64,000 nt of DNA. It comes from Trametopsis cervina. Lineage: Eukaryota > Basidiomycota > Agaricomycetes > Polyporales > Irpicaceae. The first letter of the stretch is position 1. Every line of letters starts with the position of its first letter. The notes under the pieces are model-generated. The model was not told where the DNA came from and searched no databases. It was given only the letters and a program-made list of their open reading frames with translations. The translations under genes and the position numbers were made by a program. The stretch is taken from contig MU278351.1 in NCBI GenBank assembly GCA_022385755.1, forward strand, positions 251,594 to 315,593, in the 5' to 3' direction. Shown here in pieces: positions 38,551-50,731 of the stretch.

Positions 38551-39426
38551 ACGACATCAAATGATCCTTTGCGACTTTGCGACTTCCTCATGACGAACTC
38601 AGGGCAAAGCCGAGGGGCAATGCCATATGGTACTGTGTTGCGCACACAAGGTTCCGTGCCGCAGGTGATTTGAGTTCTATTCTTGGCTTACACCTGTAGA
38701 CCGAAGGTTACACGCACGATCAGGCAACGAATTGATGTCCGCGACTCACTTTGCCAGGCATTCGTTCCCTGATCTCCGGGGAACGCAACAAACACCAGTC
38801 CGGGGTATCAGGGCGGTCTTGATGTAGGTCACCTGCCATCGGACGCCCATTTGCAATGTTCTCACACATCCCACAGCGTTTTAGCACGACCTATGACGCC
38901 CTGCTAACTGTTTCTGAGCACTTTGTTGAATACATGGTAAGTGGTGGCTATATACACGGTACACCGGGAAATATGCTTTTCGCATGTGATTGTACTCAAT
39001 GCTGAGTTCCGCACAGAGATCTGTTTGTAGCGTCCTTCGGTTTGGATCACGGTACAGCTCGAGAGGCAGGTACCATGTGTGTTTGGCCTTCAATAGCTGT
39101 ACCATAGAAGATTACCAGCGGCTACCATCGAACTAGGCGTTGATGCGCATGCTTTCACCGTCACTCCGTGCGTCCAAGGCCATTCATTGTCTCACTACAC
39201 TGAGACAGGTGATGCTACACATTGATCCCTTGACGTCTCAGGACAGGCTTTCTGACACATCGTGACCAGTGCTATATATTGCGTTGACTATTGTGGAGAT
39301 GATGCAGGCTAGCAACCCTCGTTGGATGTGCAACTCGGAAAATTACAGCAATGGGGTATATATTATCAAGTGTCGCTTTCCCGTTGGCGAAGGCCTTGCG
39401 ACCTGACCCTACAGTACGCCAAAGTT
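38551..39426. other. intergenic region with esterase promoter
   Basis: No supported gene. Contains TATA-like stretches near 39265 and 39357. Confidence 0.45.
39357..39365 (+). promoter_or_regulatory. TATA box of the esterase gene
   Basis: TATATATTA, 62 nt upstream of the chosen ATG (39427). Confidence 0.5.
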
Positions 39427-41853
39427 ATGGTGCCGATGCTCAAGACTGCTGTCGCAGTTGCGCTGTACGCATTTGTGGCATCTGCGGCGCCCTCGTCTCG
39501 TAGCAGTCCCACTGTGACGCTCGATGCGGGCACCTTCGTCGGTAGTATCTCTGGGCGATCTAACAAGTACCTGGGTATACCCTTCGCAAAGGCCCCGTGA
39601 GTGTTATGTAGCTACTGTTTGATTTGACGTCTGTGGCTAATGCGAAATCAGTACAGGAGACCTGCGTTTCCGTCTTCCTGTAGCCAATGATCCCTACGTG
39701 GGGACCCACCAAGCGACCTCCTTTGGGTTATCATGTCCACAGCAGGCGTTCAACTTTGATCTGCAGAATGCTGTGGTTTCAGATGTGGCCAACGACGTAA
39801 TCAATACTTTTTATTCGCTCGTCACACCCAGCGGAGAGGACTGTACGATTCCTTCGGTCTTCTACTCCGTCGTAGTACTGAATCTCTGTCAGGCCTAAAT
39901 CTTAACGTATGGACTCCGTCAAATGTACCCAAGGGTACGAAGCTCCCTGTTGCAGTGGTAAGTGATTTAGCTTCTCCAAGTATCCTCAGTTGTGCTAAGA
40001 CACTGCGCAATATAGTGGATATTCGGCGGTCCGTATTTGAATCGTGCTCAATGGTGTTCCCTGAGTTACTGAACCGGCTCGAATAGGAGGATTCGAGATT
40101 GGATCTCCAGAAATGTACGCATTTTTGCAGACGTCGTGGTCATAGATCTTCTTGAGCTGATAAAACATTGGTGCAGTTATGACGGCGGAGTCATTGTAGA
40201 CCGGTCAATTGACATGGGCACACCCGTCGTATATGTGAGCATCAACTATCGGTGCGTATATATATGAGACCCAAATTCAGCGCTCACTGACACGTATTGC
40301 CAGAGTGTCTGGTATGTGTGGCTGATAGTATCGGAGATCGCTATTAACAAGTTTGTTCAGCATATGGGTTTCTAGGCGGAAAGGAGGTTAAGGCAGCAGG
40401 AGTGGGAAACTTGGGCTTACAGGACCGTAAGTAATCCATTCCTCTGACACGGATCTGATCTGATTATTATTTGTCACTTCAAGAACGTCAAGCTCTGCGT
40501 TGGGTTCAGAAATATATCTCAGCTTTTAACGGAGACCCAACAAAAGTCACTATGTGCGCTCACCATGCCTTCACGCAGTTCTCCACTAACGTCGTTATCT
40601 ACCATCTAACAGCTGGGGTGAATCTGCCGGTGCTATATCAGCCTCCCTCCATCTACTGGCAAATAACGGCAACACTGAGGGGTTGTTTCGTGGGGCGTAC
40701 ATGGAATCAGGTGCACCTATCCCCGTGGGTGATATTGCGAACGGCCAGAGCGGGTATGATCAAATAGTACAGAAGACCGGCTGTGCAGGATCGGCAGATA
40801 CCCTCCAATGCTTGCGCCAAGTACCATATGCCACACTGAAGGCTGCAGTCGATCAAGCACCAGCATTGCTAGGCCCCACGGTGAGGGATTTGGTGTTCCA
40901 AATGTTCTCCTTCCTAACTGGGTTCACACAATCTCATAGGGCCTAAACATCGCCTTCACCCCGCGCGCTGATGGTGTATTCTTAACCGATGCTCCTCAAG
41001 CCCTGGTCACGAAGGGCGTGATTGCGAATGTGCCTTTCGTTAGTGGTGTAAGCCCCAGTCTCTCTTTGCGCTACAGAAGCAATGCTGAGTCATCTTATGA
41101 AGAACAACGATGACGAGGGAACATTATTTACGCTGTCCTTGACGAACATTACGTATGAACATTTGCTGCAGTGTAAACGTCCACAACCTGATATCCTCGT
41201 AGCACTGAGGCCCAGTTTTCCGCATACATCAAGTCTGAATATCTCTCCACAGCGTCAACATCCTCGGTAAACCAGGTACTCCAACTATATCCTCAGTCAA
41301 TCTCTGCGGGTTCGCCTTTCGATACTGGGATCTTGAACGCACTCTCGCCTCAATTCAAAAGACTAGCGTCATTCCAAGGAGACCTCGTCTTCCAAGCTCC
41401 CAGAAGATATTTCCTGCAACAGCGATCAGACAAGCAGCCTACCTGGTCATATCGTGCGTAACAAGTGAATCCATCGTTTTGAACTGTCACGTAACCGCTG
41501 GTTCTAGTAAGCAAACGATTCAAGGCTACACCATTCCTAGGCTCGGTATGTTATCAGATCTATCTGTGCGTAAAAAATCCTCTGAACTGTACCTATGCTT
41601 TCTCGCGCAGTTCCACGCAACTGATTTATTGAATGTCTACACTGCTGGAGACATGTCGGATTATGTTATCAATTTCGTGAATAACCTCGATCCGAACGGA
41701 CCTACCGTTACGCACTGGCCGAAATATACCAATGCAAAGCCGCAGCTATTGACATTCTTGGATGGCCTTATTCCACGCATCATCACACAAGATGACTACC
41801 GCGTGGACCAAATGAAGTTCCTTACGGAGCTTTCTCTCCAAGCTCCCATCTAA
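39427..41853 (+). CDS. secreted type-B carboxylesterase / lipase (Candida rugosa lipase-like)
   Basis: Extracellular alpha/beta-hydrolase acting on esters. Start chosen at 39427 (or 39436), because this ATG gives a clean signal peptide (MLKTAVAVALYAFVASAAP); the frame is open further upstream to 39322. Landmarks: FVGSISGRSNKYLGIPFAKAPTGDLRF, NVWTPSNVPKGTKLPVAVWIFGGGF (oxyanion-hole GGG, split by an intron), VYVSINYR, GNLGLQDQRQALRWVQ and FNGDPTKVTI. The nucleophile elbow is WGESAGA (the Ser lies just after an intron). The acid segment is NNDDEGTLF, and the catalytic His is in FHATDLLNVY. It ends SLQAPI at 41853. About a dozen short exons. The usual NCDDEGT is NNDDEGT here. Substrate (lipid, feruloyl or other ester) unknown. 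Confidence 0.9.
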
Positions 41854-42185
41854 GGCACTGCTTCTATAGGAATTTTGTAAAATTGGGAAGAGGATCTAGT
41901 AGTACAACCGTGTTATATAAATGATATTGCACGCCTTTGCCATGACGTTCTTACCCAAGTGTTGCACTGGAGTACCGACTGAAGCTGTGCCGGATTACAT
42001 TACTGCCGAACCGCCGGTGGCGGGCGCTCTCTTTGTGCAGCTTCAGCACATTCCGCCACAACGACCAGCAGTCTCCCCAACGGGCTCTCTGCCATACGCG
42101 TTCTGTTGGGACGTTTCATCTCAGATATACTGCGAGTGGACCATACCCTCTACATTCCTTAATCTGCGTTGACAGTCGTTGTACT
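41854..42185. other. intergenic region
   Basis: Short region between the esterase and MSP1, both on +. Only a shadow frame. Confidence 0.4.
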
Positions 42186-43685
42186 ATGGCAACAGCCATT
42201 AGGAAGACCATAGCCGAAGGTGAGCTTTGTGGACGGTTCTAGGGCATACCTCCCTGACGCACCTTTCATTGAATAAGCTGTTATATTTTCCACTGTTCCG
42301 GTATGTTAACTGTTCTTTCTTTTCGTTACAACTCCTCTCACAGTGTGCGTAAGATTGTAATATGGTATTCTCTGCGTGTAAGTCATGTTTTGGTTTCATA
42401 GGGCACTCATCTGACGCACACAATATCAAGTATTTCAACCTGAATCCCCTGGACCCTCGCAAACCGTCACCCAAGACTAAGCCGTCAGCTTTGCTCAAGC
42501 TTGGGTTCAAGGATCTGGTGTTGGATGAATATGAACGTCAGTAACAAGTCAAACTTATCAACGCCACCGACGTTCCGTATTCAATTCTGTTTCTAGGTCA
42601 AATAGCTGCGGAGGTTATACATCCGGACGATATTGATGTGCGCTTTGAAGGTGTGTTACGCTCATAATTCGCATGTGTTCGTACAATTTAAGCTCTCGTA
42701 GACATCGGTGGCCTCGACCCCATTATTGCATCCCTCCGTGAATCAGTGATATATCCTCTGCAATATCCGGATCTCTTCGGTTCATCATCATTGCTCGGTG
42801 CACCCAAGGGAGTCCTCCTTTTTGGTCCCCCAGGGTGCGGCAAAACTATGATGGCGAAAGCGTTGGCGAAGGAGTCTGGGGCCACGTTCATCAATATTGC
42901 CGCCTCTGTCATCACCAGTAAATGGTTTGGTGACTCAAACAAACTTGTTGCCGCCCTATTCTCGCTCGCGCGCAAGACGCAACCGAGTATCGTTTTTATT
43001 GACGAGATTGACTCCTTCTTACGCCAAAGACAGAAAGAGGATCATGAAGCTACTGGGATGATGAAGGCAGAATTCATGACGTGCGTCATTGTATGCGTCG
43101 ACTTCTATCGTGATAATCAACTCTCATAACAGGCTCTGGGATGGCCTGTTATCCAATCCAGACCGAATAGTGGTCCTTGGTGCCACAAATCGACCGAATG
43201 ATATCGACAGCGCTATCCTGAGGCGAATGCCGAAACGCTTTTCCGTCGGACTACCTACAGCAGATCAGCGGCTGAAGATCTTGAATTTGGTATGGCTCAT
43301 GATCGAGTTGCATGGCTGTAAATGCTGACTGGCGGTGGGTTTAGGTGCTCAAGGACACAAAGCTATGCGAAAACTTCCCGATCTTTACACTTGCTGAACA
43401 GACGGAGGGGTATTCCGGGTCAGAGCTTAAGGAACTGTGTAGGAACGCAGCTATGCTTCCTATGCGCGAATTGCTCCGTGAAGTAGGGGACGATGAGCAA
43501 GAACTGGCTCGTTTGCACAAAGAGGTATGTTGTCCTAGGACTTTCGCGACCATTGCTCACATCTTCTGTTGCAGGGCTTAACTTTGCGACCGCTCGTATT
43601 GGAAGATTTCTTCCAGACCGATGGCACAAGCCCGCTTCCATCGCGATATGACGCTTCAGCACTGGAAGTATTGCCACCTTCATGA
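42186..43685 (+). CDS. MSP1: MSP1/ATAD1 AAA ATPase
   Basis: Outer-membrane AAA translocase that pulls mislocalised tail-anchored proteins out of mitochondria and peroxisomes. The C-terminal two-thirds are clear: [19 protein letters not shown], Walker A GPPGCGKT, the pore-loop region [20 protein letters not shown], Walker [14 protein letters not shown], sensor [45 protein letters not shown], with the stop at 43683-43685. The N-terminus is less sure: the ATG at 42186 ([16 protein letters not shown]) fits a short membrane anchor, but the exons between 42230 and 42410 could not be joined with certainty. The intron after DEYE starts GTCAGT. Normal size for the family (about 360-400). Confidence 0.9.
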
Positions 43686-44174
43686 CCGTTCTATCATCAG
43701 CGACTCGATGTTTATGCTGTAGAGGATTTTAGCTATCGTTATGATTAGAGTATGTTTATGACTGACATTGTAATACATCACCGGAATATTTCTATCTTTT
43801 ATGTTACGCTGTGTGAAATGCTTCTCAGAAGTAACGAGACAGTTGATAGCTACCCGCCGCTGAATTTTTATTTGCTCCATTCCTTGCAATGCGATAGTTG
43901 AAGATGAAATCAACTTAGTGCACAAACTGCCCCCAATCAGATCTACGTCAGCGTTGCGTTTCCTTCTCAAATCTATACATTATGTGTACAAGCAAAATCT
44001 GATCGCTACACTTTATTCCATCCACTATCGTTTCATCCAACAATGCGCGCGTCGACATGTTCGTTCCTCCTTCCCTGTCTAATGGTCACCTAACTGAACA
44101 ATTCGACGCCTGAGTTATATAACGTCGCACGAGATGGCATGTTTTCTCACCAAGTTTCCATTGTGGATCCTCAT
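43686..44174. other. convergent intergenic region
   Basis: Between MSP1 (+) and the small gene at 44175 (-). A 96-codon frame on the minus strand (43680-43970) has no motif. Confidence 0.45.
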
Positions 44175-44626
44175 TCAGGATTTGGTCTTTCCTCCCTGCT
44201 GACTTGGACCAGGGGTATCTTTAGTCTCCTGAGTCGCTCGCGAGGAAGAGCTAGCGGAAGTTTTCCCTTTGGACTTCTTGTTTTCCGACTGCTTCTTGCG
44301 GTGTTTGGGCAGTTGTGGCACCGCTCCGGCAAATCCGATGGACGTAGCAAGCTGCCCAAACGCCGCCTCCCAGTCTTTGACCGGGGGTCTGGGCTGAACA
44401 TTCGAAGTTGCAACGGTTGTGGTTCCACCAGCGGAGGATGATTGTGCGTCAACTGGCTTCGACGGAGTGGTGGCCTTTGGCGGGGCAGACGTCAGGCTGT
44501 ATATAGGGTCTGGAATAATCCATGCTGTACCTTGGGAATTAGAGCCACCGTGGAATCGTTGGGGTTTGTGGTCAAAGAGATGGTACTCTCATTGACATCG
44601 GAAAAAGACGAAACAGACTGGGACAT
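44175..44626 (-). CDS. small Ser/Lys-rich protein, unrecognised family
   Basis: Two exons, 44587-44626 and 44175-44509, joined over a 77-nt intron (A|gtacc..ccag|AC), give 124 residues. It starts MSQSVSSFSDVNENPIYSL and continues with a Thr/Ser/Pro/Ala-rich segment. The only folded-looking part is VKDWEAAFGQLATSIGFAGAVP. A very basic Lys-rich stretch follows (PKHRKKQSENKKSKGK), then a Ser/Thr tail ending GGKTKS. The DWEAAFGxLxTS core and the basic tail suggest a conserved small nuclear or RNA-associated protein, but this is inference. The other frame of exon 2 is a shadow. Confidence 0.55.
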
Positions 44627-44714
44627 TGTTGGTGGGTAGAGTGGACTTGGAAAGAGGCAGAACTATTCGAGAGACGAGTGAATGCCTGCCTCTGTGTCCA
44701 GCCGGCGTGTCCAC

Positions 44715-44721
44715 TATATAA
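44715..44721 (-). promoter_or_regulatory. TATA-like element of the small gene
   Basis: TTATATA on the minus strand, about 90 nt upstream of the ATG at 44626. Weak, as it rests on sequence and distance only. Confidence 0.35.
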
Positions 44722-46023
44722 CGGACCTATGAAGTGGGAATTATTTGGAGCGCAGCTATAATGCAACGTTACCACAAACACAACGCAACCCAGACGCATG
44801 AGCTAGTGGATGTTGTGCCAACCCGCAGCATGTCTACGTCCGCAGATCGACCAGGCGCATTCGAGGCCACAGTTCACTAAGGAGTGGGGCACTCATTCGC
44901 GAGTCTCAGGAAACTGCGGTGAGTGCGTCTAATCTGCTAAGATCGTATATGCGTCAGTAAAGTGTGTGAATCATAACCCATGTGTGCCACACCTTTGTAG
45001 TATGCAAGGGTTTTGTTTCTGAAGCACCGCCTTACAATGCCATAGAATCATAAAAAGCAGGAGAACAGACCGGAGAGCTAACTGGCCGACTTGTTTAGAC
45101 TCTGCTTGAAATTCCGGGTGAACAGGTGATACTGATGGACGCTGCGCATAAATTGGTCGCGCAGCTTGTTAGGCGTACGCTGTTGATATCAGTACTCGCA
45201 AAGAAGTAGCATAAAGAGTTCATGTAGCGATAAGTTCATGGATGTATGACACCTCTGAGTAGGAACGCGCGCTGGTGCACGTTCAGCGAGAACCGCAGCT
45301 TAGCGCGACGCTGAAAACCGCATGATACTTGCTGCGCCCGCTCACCATGACGAAGCAGAAACAGAGACCTTAGGATCTCTATGCCGCTTGCCCGACTGCG
45401 ACTGACCGAAATCTGGGGTAGTATGGTCACTGTGAAGGAATATTGTCGGAAGGGCAGATCGAGGACTTACTGCGCAAGTCCAGCAGCTCAAAATGACGCA
45501 ATCGAGCTGCTTGTGGGACTGAGAGCTTGAAGATAACGCGGGTGTTATATTTGATATTCCTGCTTTCAACGAATCTTTTCTTTCACCATAATTGGTGCCC
45601 GAATCATTGGTGGCCGTCAGCTACAGGGTAACTTTGGGACTGTTCAGACGCCCACGTCTAAGATCATGCACGTGACGAATGATCGTTCCTTCCTACAAAC
45701 GCCTTCCATGATCATGAGTCTTGCTTACGGTACGACCGTGGCTTACGAGACCACATCGTACAACCTACCAACTTGCCCTACATGGCCGTTTCGATATCGA
45801 CCCCGAGTCATTGACGTATGCGCCCCACACTCTTTCACAGACGTGCGATATAGCGAGGTAGGAGTTGACGAGAGCACGCGCAAGACAGCGTGCACAATAA
45901 GCTACTGCTACAACAGCCAGTGCATGGAGCCCCCCCTACAGGCCCAGCGAACCCTCTCTCACGTTCAGTGACACCTCACTCCCACGTCTGGCTCGACACT
46001 ATGGCCGGGCCTGCTCCCGGGGG

Positions 46024-46030
46024 TATATAA
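46024..46030 (+). promoter_or_regulatory. TATA box of the P450 gene
   Basis: TATATAA inside a GC-rich context, 53 nt upstream of the P450 ATG; the clearest TATA element in the window. Confidence 0.65.
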
Positions 46031-46082
46031 GCATCGCCGGGAAGGCCAATATGAGAATGAATCTTGTACCCCCATCCTAGGG

Positions 46083-48179
46083 ATGTCTCTGCAAGAAATT
46101 GGATTTTATCAGCTAGTAGCTGGATTGGTGAGTTTTGTCACCATTCGAATTCGCGAGGAAGTGAATGAATTTGTAACTCGACGGCATAGGCAGGCTACTA
46201 TGCATTCCACCGTCATGAACCTGCCAGTACTGCAGGCATCCTCACGTATCTCTTAGCTCCCCCAACTCTCTTATCGCTTCTGCTTAGTCCCCGTGTCTCG
46301 TCCATCCCTACCGCCGTCGCTAACTCGTTCACCTCATACTTCGCGATTTTAGCGCTATGCACTGTGCTTTACAGGATCTCTCCGATCCATCCGCTCGCGC
46401 GGTATCCTGGACCCTTCTTGAACAAAATCACGATCTGGTGGTCATATTATCATATCAAGGATGGAACACAACATCTGTATTATCAGGCGTTGCACAACAA
46501 ATACGGTGATGTTGTTCGCATCGGTACGTCATGGTGAATCACCAGCGTTATGGCGAATAGTCACGCTGAACCCCAGGCTAGGCCCCAACGAACTTACGTT
46601 CAGCGATGCATCTCTTATCGCTCCTATGATGGGCGTGACGGGTTTCCCCAGAGGACCGAGTAAGTCTGCTCTCCTACACCTGAGCATGCTGTTGTCTGAC
46701 CGGATAGGGGAAGGTCGCCTTGCCGGTGAAATGTTTTCTTCACACGAATCACTGATCACCATAAGGGATCCCGCGATGCACACCAAGCGCAGGAAGTACT
46801 GGAACCGCGGGTTTGGCATTTCTGCCATAAAAGAGTATCAACCCCTTGTCCGGAAGCGCGTTGTGCAGTTCGTTGATCTGCTTGAGTCTCGCCAAGGCTC
46901 AACAGTCAACCTGAATGAATATATCAACTGGTTGATATCCGACATAATGGGAGATATGATGTACGGCTTGTTTTCCATGTAATGTTGCAGGTGATTGCTG
47001 ACGCACTGTTCGCTAGCTTTGGCAGTACTCCCGAGTTGCTGAAGAATGCTCGTATTGATCCCTTCTGGGACATCCTGAAACAAGGATATGAGTGCGTACG
47101 GGGGCGACCCTTCCTATTATAACATGTGAAAAGCTCACCACCCTCCAGTATGGTCTTTCTTTTTGATCGTATTCCTTGGTTGCCCTTCTTGGTCAAGTAT
47201 CTACCGTCGCTGCGCCGCGGGGTTAATGCAATGCTAGGTGCAGGTATTGAGCGTGCTATGCATCGCTTCGATTCTGGTCCCGAGACAAAGGACCTCTTCT
47301 ATTATCTGGTATGTTCTACGCTGTGGTCCCGTTTCACCTCGCTTACCTACCCTTGATACACGTAGAGTAATGAGGACGGCTCCGACAAAGAAACCCCTTC
47401 GAGAGCAACAGTAGTCTCGGACGGTGGGCTGGCGATGGTCGCGGGGGCGGATACGACTTCTACTGTGCTCACCAATGCCTTCTGGGCAGTATTGCGCTAT
47501 CCAGATATATGCACGCGGCTTTGCGACGAGGTGAACGAATTCTACCCGGCCAAAGAGGACGCTACGGACCCAATTCACTACCCAGAGATGTCCTATCTTG
47601 AAGCAGTAATGTGCGCATGCGTTCTCAGAGAGCGTGTGCTGAATATTGACCGTTTTACAGCCACGAAACTCTGAGAATGTTCCCCGTCGCGCCTAGTGGT
47701 AGCCAGCGCGCCCCTACACCAGGAAACGGCGGTCGATTCCTCGGTGAATAGTCAGTGTTCCTTTACTCCCCTGCTGGGCTCCGAATACTCTGCTTACGTG
47801 TCCTGCAACCTGCAGCTATATCCCGGAAGGCACGAACGTCCGTATCCACACGTGGTCCATCCACTACGACCCGCGCAACTTCACCAATCCCAACACATTT
47901 TGGCCAGATAGGTGGCTCATCGCAGAAGGCTCACAGCCTGCCCCAGAGGGCTTCGTGCATAACGTGAATGCGTTCATCCCGTTCTCCTATGGCCCGTCGA
48001 ATTGCGTGGGCAGGACCATTGCGATGCAGGAGATGCGGACGGTGTTATGTACTACGCTGCAAAGGCTCAGAATGGAGCTCGCAGGAGATCCAGAGGAATA
48101 CTTGAAGCATATCAAAGATAAATATGTCATGGAGGTGGGAGCGCTGCCTGTTTTGATAAAGCCGAGGCAGACGAAGTAG
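46083..48179 (+). CDS. cytochrome P450 monooxygenase
   Basis: ER-bound heme-thiolate monooxygenase of an agaricomycete family. It starts at 46083. The N-terminal third has several hydrophobic segments (for example PPTLLSLLL, FAILALCTVLY), then RYPGPFLNKITIWW, KYGDVVRIGPNEL, KRRKYWNRGF, the I-helix oxygen site AMVAGADTTST, ExxR as HETLRMFP (spliced inside I|HETL), HYDPRNFTNP with FWPDRW as the PERF-type segment, and the heme loop FIPFSYGPSNCVGR. In that loop the usual Arg of FxxGxRxCxG is Ser, a variant common in these fungi. The intron after GGRFL (about 47750-47830) has a problem: splicing to YIPEGT breaks the frame, and only a later AG (before GTNVRIHTW) keeps it. So this junction, or the gene, may be unusual. 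Substrate unknown. Confidence 0.88.
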
Positions 48180-48621
48180 CTGCTGTGTTCAGAAGAGATG
48201 TTTACATTTTCCCTACAAATCTAGCCGTGACACTGATCCTCTTTGTTCTTTCGCTCGAAATGGCTCCATTGCACGCTAGAATTTAGACCAGGCGATTTGA
48301 TAGAACCACATTTACTATGTAGCGATAGTAATTTTCTGGCAGGTGTTTCGCAATGTGTAGATGTGACCTGATGTTCACGCCGGCACGGAGAACGAAGTCC
48401 ACTCTCTCCAGCCACCCATACTTAACGAAGCTATGGGATATGATCAGTGTATACATGGATTGACCTTGATTGTTCAGTTGATTCAGGCCAGGCAGCCTTT
48501 ATTGTATATGTATTGTATACATTACACCTATTGTACATGCCCCGTTCTGTCCCTGAAACTCTGTTCATTCGTGTGGCTTCTCCCAATGCCGCTTGTTCCA
48601 GATCGCAGCTGAACTTCTCTT
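48180..48621. other. convergent intergenic region
   Basis: Between the stops of the P450 (+) and the 2OG oxygenase (-). No gene seen. Confidence 0.45.
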
Positions 48622-50103
48622 TCAGTGGCCATATGTTGCTTTCAGCCTTTCCTTGACGTAATCACCCGCAGTCACTACCTCATATTTTGGCGGCCGGTCG
48701 TCTGATACACAACTGGGTATCGGCTCCAACCTAACATCGTAATCTGTTCCAAAGAAGAGAGGGATGGAGTAACGCCGTATTCCGCTGCGATTAATAGCAC
48801 GGTGTACGGTCGACTTGAAAACATCGTCTGGCAAAAGAAATGACAGTCAGAAACATGGTTGTGTGAATCGGGACACGGTAAATATGCATACTGGTCCATC
48901 GAGCGAATTGGTCACCGATACTAAGAAGGGAAAGGCACTAAGTCTTCACTTAACGAAGAGTAGGACGAAGTATACGTACTTGACTACAAACGTTCCGGGA
49001 ATCGGAGGAGCGTTGATCCACTGCTTTTGAGTATTCAGAACCTGTAACGCCTGTACGCCTGGTTGCTGCCATAAGATAGTGAAGCACTGGGCCGGGGGAA
49101 AGCATTGGTCAACGTAATATTGCTTGGCAAAGAACTTACCTCAAAACTGCAAAACGTGTGGCATTGGGTCAGCAATTAACACGCCAACGACAGTTGAGCA
49201 TGCGCCTACTCAGTGTGAGCACCGATACCAATCACACGATCATCGACTGGACCTGTTTGTGGCGGGTAGTGGAGAACGCGCATCAAGGCGGCGGAGTTCT
49301 TAGTCTAGCGAAGGTTTTGAGCGTGAAACTGCACCGGGATCGATATATATCGCTGCAGACCTTATCGTCGAAAAAGTCTTCAGGCAATTCAAGGGCAAGG
49401 GCAAAGAGTGGGAAAAGCTTCTTTCCCAGCTCTACAGCCTCGTGGCTAAAGTGAAGTTACATCATGCCAAAACATGGATGGCGAAGGAAGGGGTCATCAC
49501 GTACTAGTAAGTGAGAGCCGCAGACCGGAAGGCCGGCAGTTCCCTGGGCCAAATGTTTCCACCGGCCATGACACCGTCGCTCGCTCGTTTACTATTGTCT
49601 TCGGTAGGGTTGATCTCCTCCCAGCCAAATTCAAAGCCCTCGTGCATATCTCCTGCGCCGTCCGGGTCGTTGTTACTGGCTAGGACAGCGTTGTAACCTT
49701 TGAAATTAGCCGTCTTCTTGTTGTCAACCTCTAATTTCTTTTCATCTGGGAGAGAGAAGAACTCTTGGGTAGCGAGGAATGCATTATCAACGACGCGCTC
49801 AGGAATTCCGTGATTCTTGACTGTGATATGAAGTGTGCACGTTATTCCCGGAAGATTAGCAGAAACATGATTAGGACGTACCGTAAAAGAAGCCTACATT
49901 TATACACGCATCTCTAATCGCTGTGGACAGATGCTGCTGAGCATTTGAGTGTGTATTTGACAGTAATGACAAGTCTCTGAAGTTACAAAGGGAGTTCAGA
50001 CTTTCCGCACGGACAAGCTCCCATTGAGGACGTACATGATAGGAATCTCCGAGAAATCGGTGCCAATGTTAACTTCGCGTGCAACATCTATAAGGGAGCC
50101 CAT
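48622..50103 (-). CDS. 2-oxoglutarate/Fe(II)-dependent oxygenase (isopenicillin-N-synthase-like)
   Basis: Non-heme iron oxygenase of the DIOX_N plus 2OG-FeII_Oxy type. It starts at the ATG 50101-50103 (MGSLIDVAREVNIGTDFSEIPII). N-terminal domain: AIRDACINVGFFYVKNHGIPERVVD, FFSLPDEKK and NFKGYNAVLASN. Core: GGNIWP, YHEAVELGKKLFPLFALALELPEDFFDDK and LMRVLHYPPQTGP. The iron ligands are HTD in GIGAHTDFECFTILWQQ and His in FKSTVHRAINRSG; the 2OG-binding Arg is in IRRYSIPLFF. The HTD motif is completed by a 7-nt exon (49140-49146, TTTTGAG on the minus strand). The stop is at 48622-48624. It is convergent with the P450, so both could act in one pathway, but nothing shows this. Substrate unknown. Confidence 0.9.
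49140..49146 (-). other. 7-nt microexon in the 2OG oxygenase gene
   Basis: TTTTGAG lies between a ..GCAG acceptor and a GTAAGT donor. With the GA left from the exon before, it supplies the codons for D-F-E in AHTDFECFTIL. Without it the catalytic HxD motif cannot be read in frame. Confidence 0.75.
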
Positions 50104-50731
50104 CTGGTTTTGTATATTGAACTGGCAAAGGGTTGGAGAGAGAGGATGGGAAAGATGCTTCGCCTCACACTGAGTGAACGGGGCTGAGATACGGTGCCAG
50201 CCAATCACCGCGTTCAGATAGCCTGACCCTTAGGCGCTTGAGGCCATTCAGAGTTTTCTCGCATACGATGCTGTAAAGTGTCGAAGGAGAACAAAATCGA
50301 ACATGTGCATGCTGCTTCTGCACTGGATTAATATGTCAATGGAGTACATGGCATTGGGTACTGCTTAAATCACTGCACCTTCCTAATATGGACAACTCCC
50401 GCGGGGTTGAAAATATATGAGCAGATTTACTGTAGGCTCCTGTGGCTTCATTACACTCAGGCTTGCCGACAACTCGCTTGAACTTACGGTTTTCGTATAC
50501 TGAAAAGATCGAGGCTAGTTAGCTTTAAGGTACGTCACAGACCTTGGAGAATCCCTCAATTATGTGTGGATCTAACACAGCACCGTCGCCCCAAACAGCT
50601 CTGTAATCTACGTACTGCCTCTGTGACATTTTCACTTCTGAAAAGCATTTTCTCATCTCAAGGTAATTTGAAAAGACTATTTGCTTCACTGCTGGTGACA
50701 AACCTAACTGCAAACAGAACAGCAAACACCG
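50104..50731. other. divergent intergenic region
   Basis: Promoters of the 2OG oxygenase (-) and the PRMT3-like gene (+). Short frames only. Confidence 0.45.

Larger units (their letters stand above)
44627..46082. other. 1.45-kb region without a supported gene
   Basis: Short frames only (for example 45666-45971 +). It holds the divergent promoters of the small gene (-) and the P450 (+). Confidence 0.45.

Noticed and set aside
39427..50103. Esterase, P450 and 2OG oxygenase as a biosynthetic gene cluster
   Set aside because: No core synthase is present, and housekeeping genes (MSP1) lie between them.
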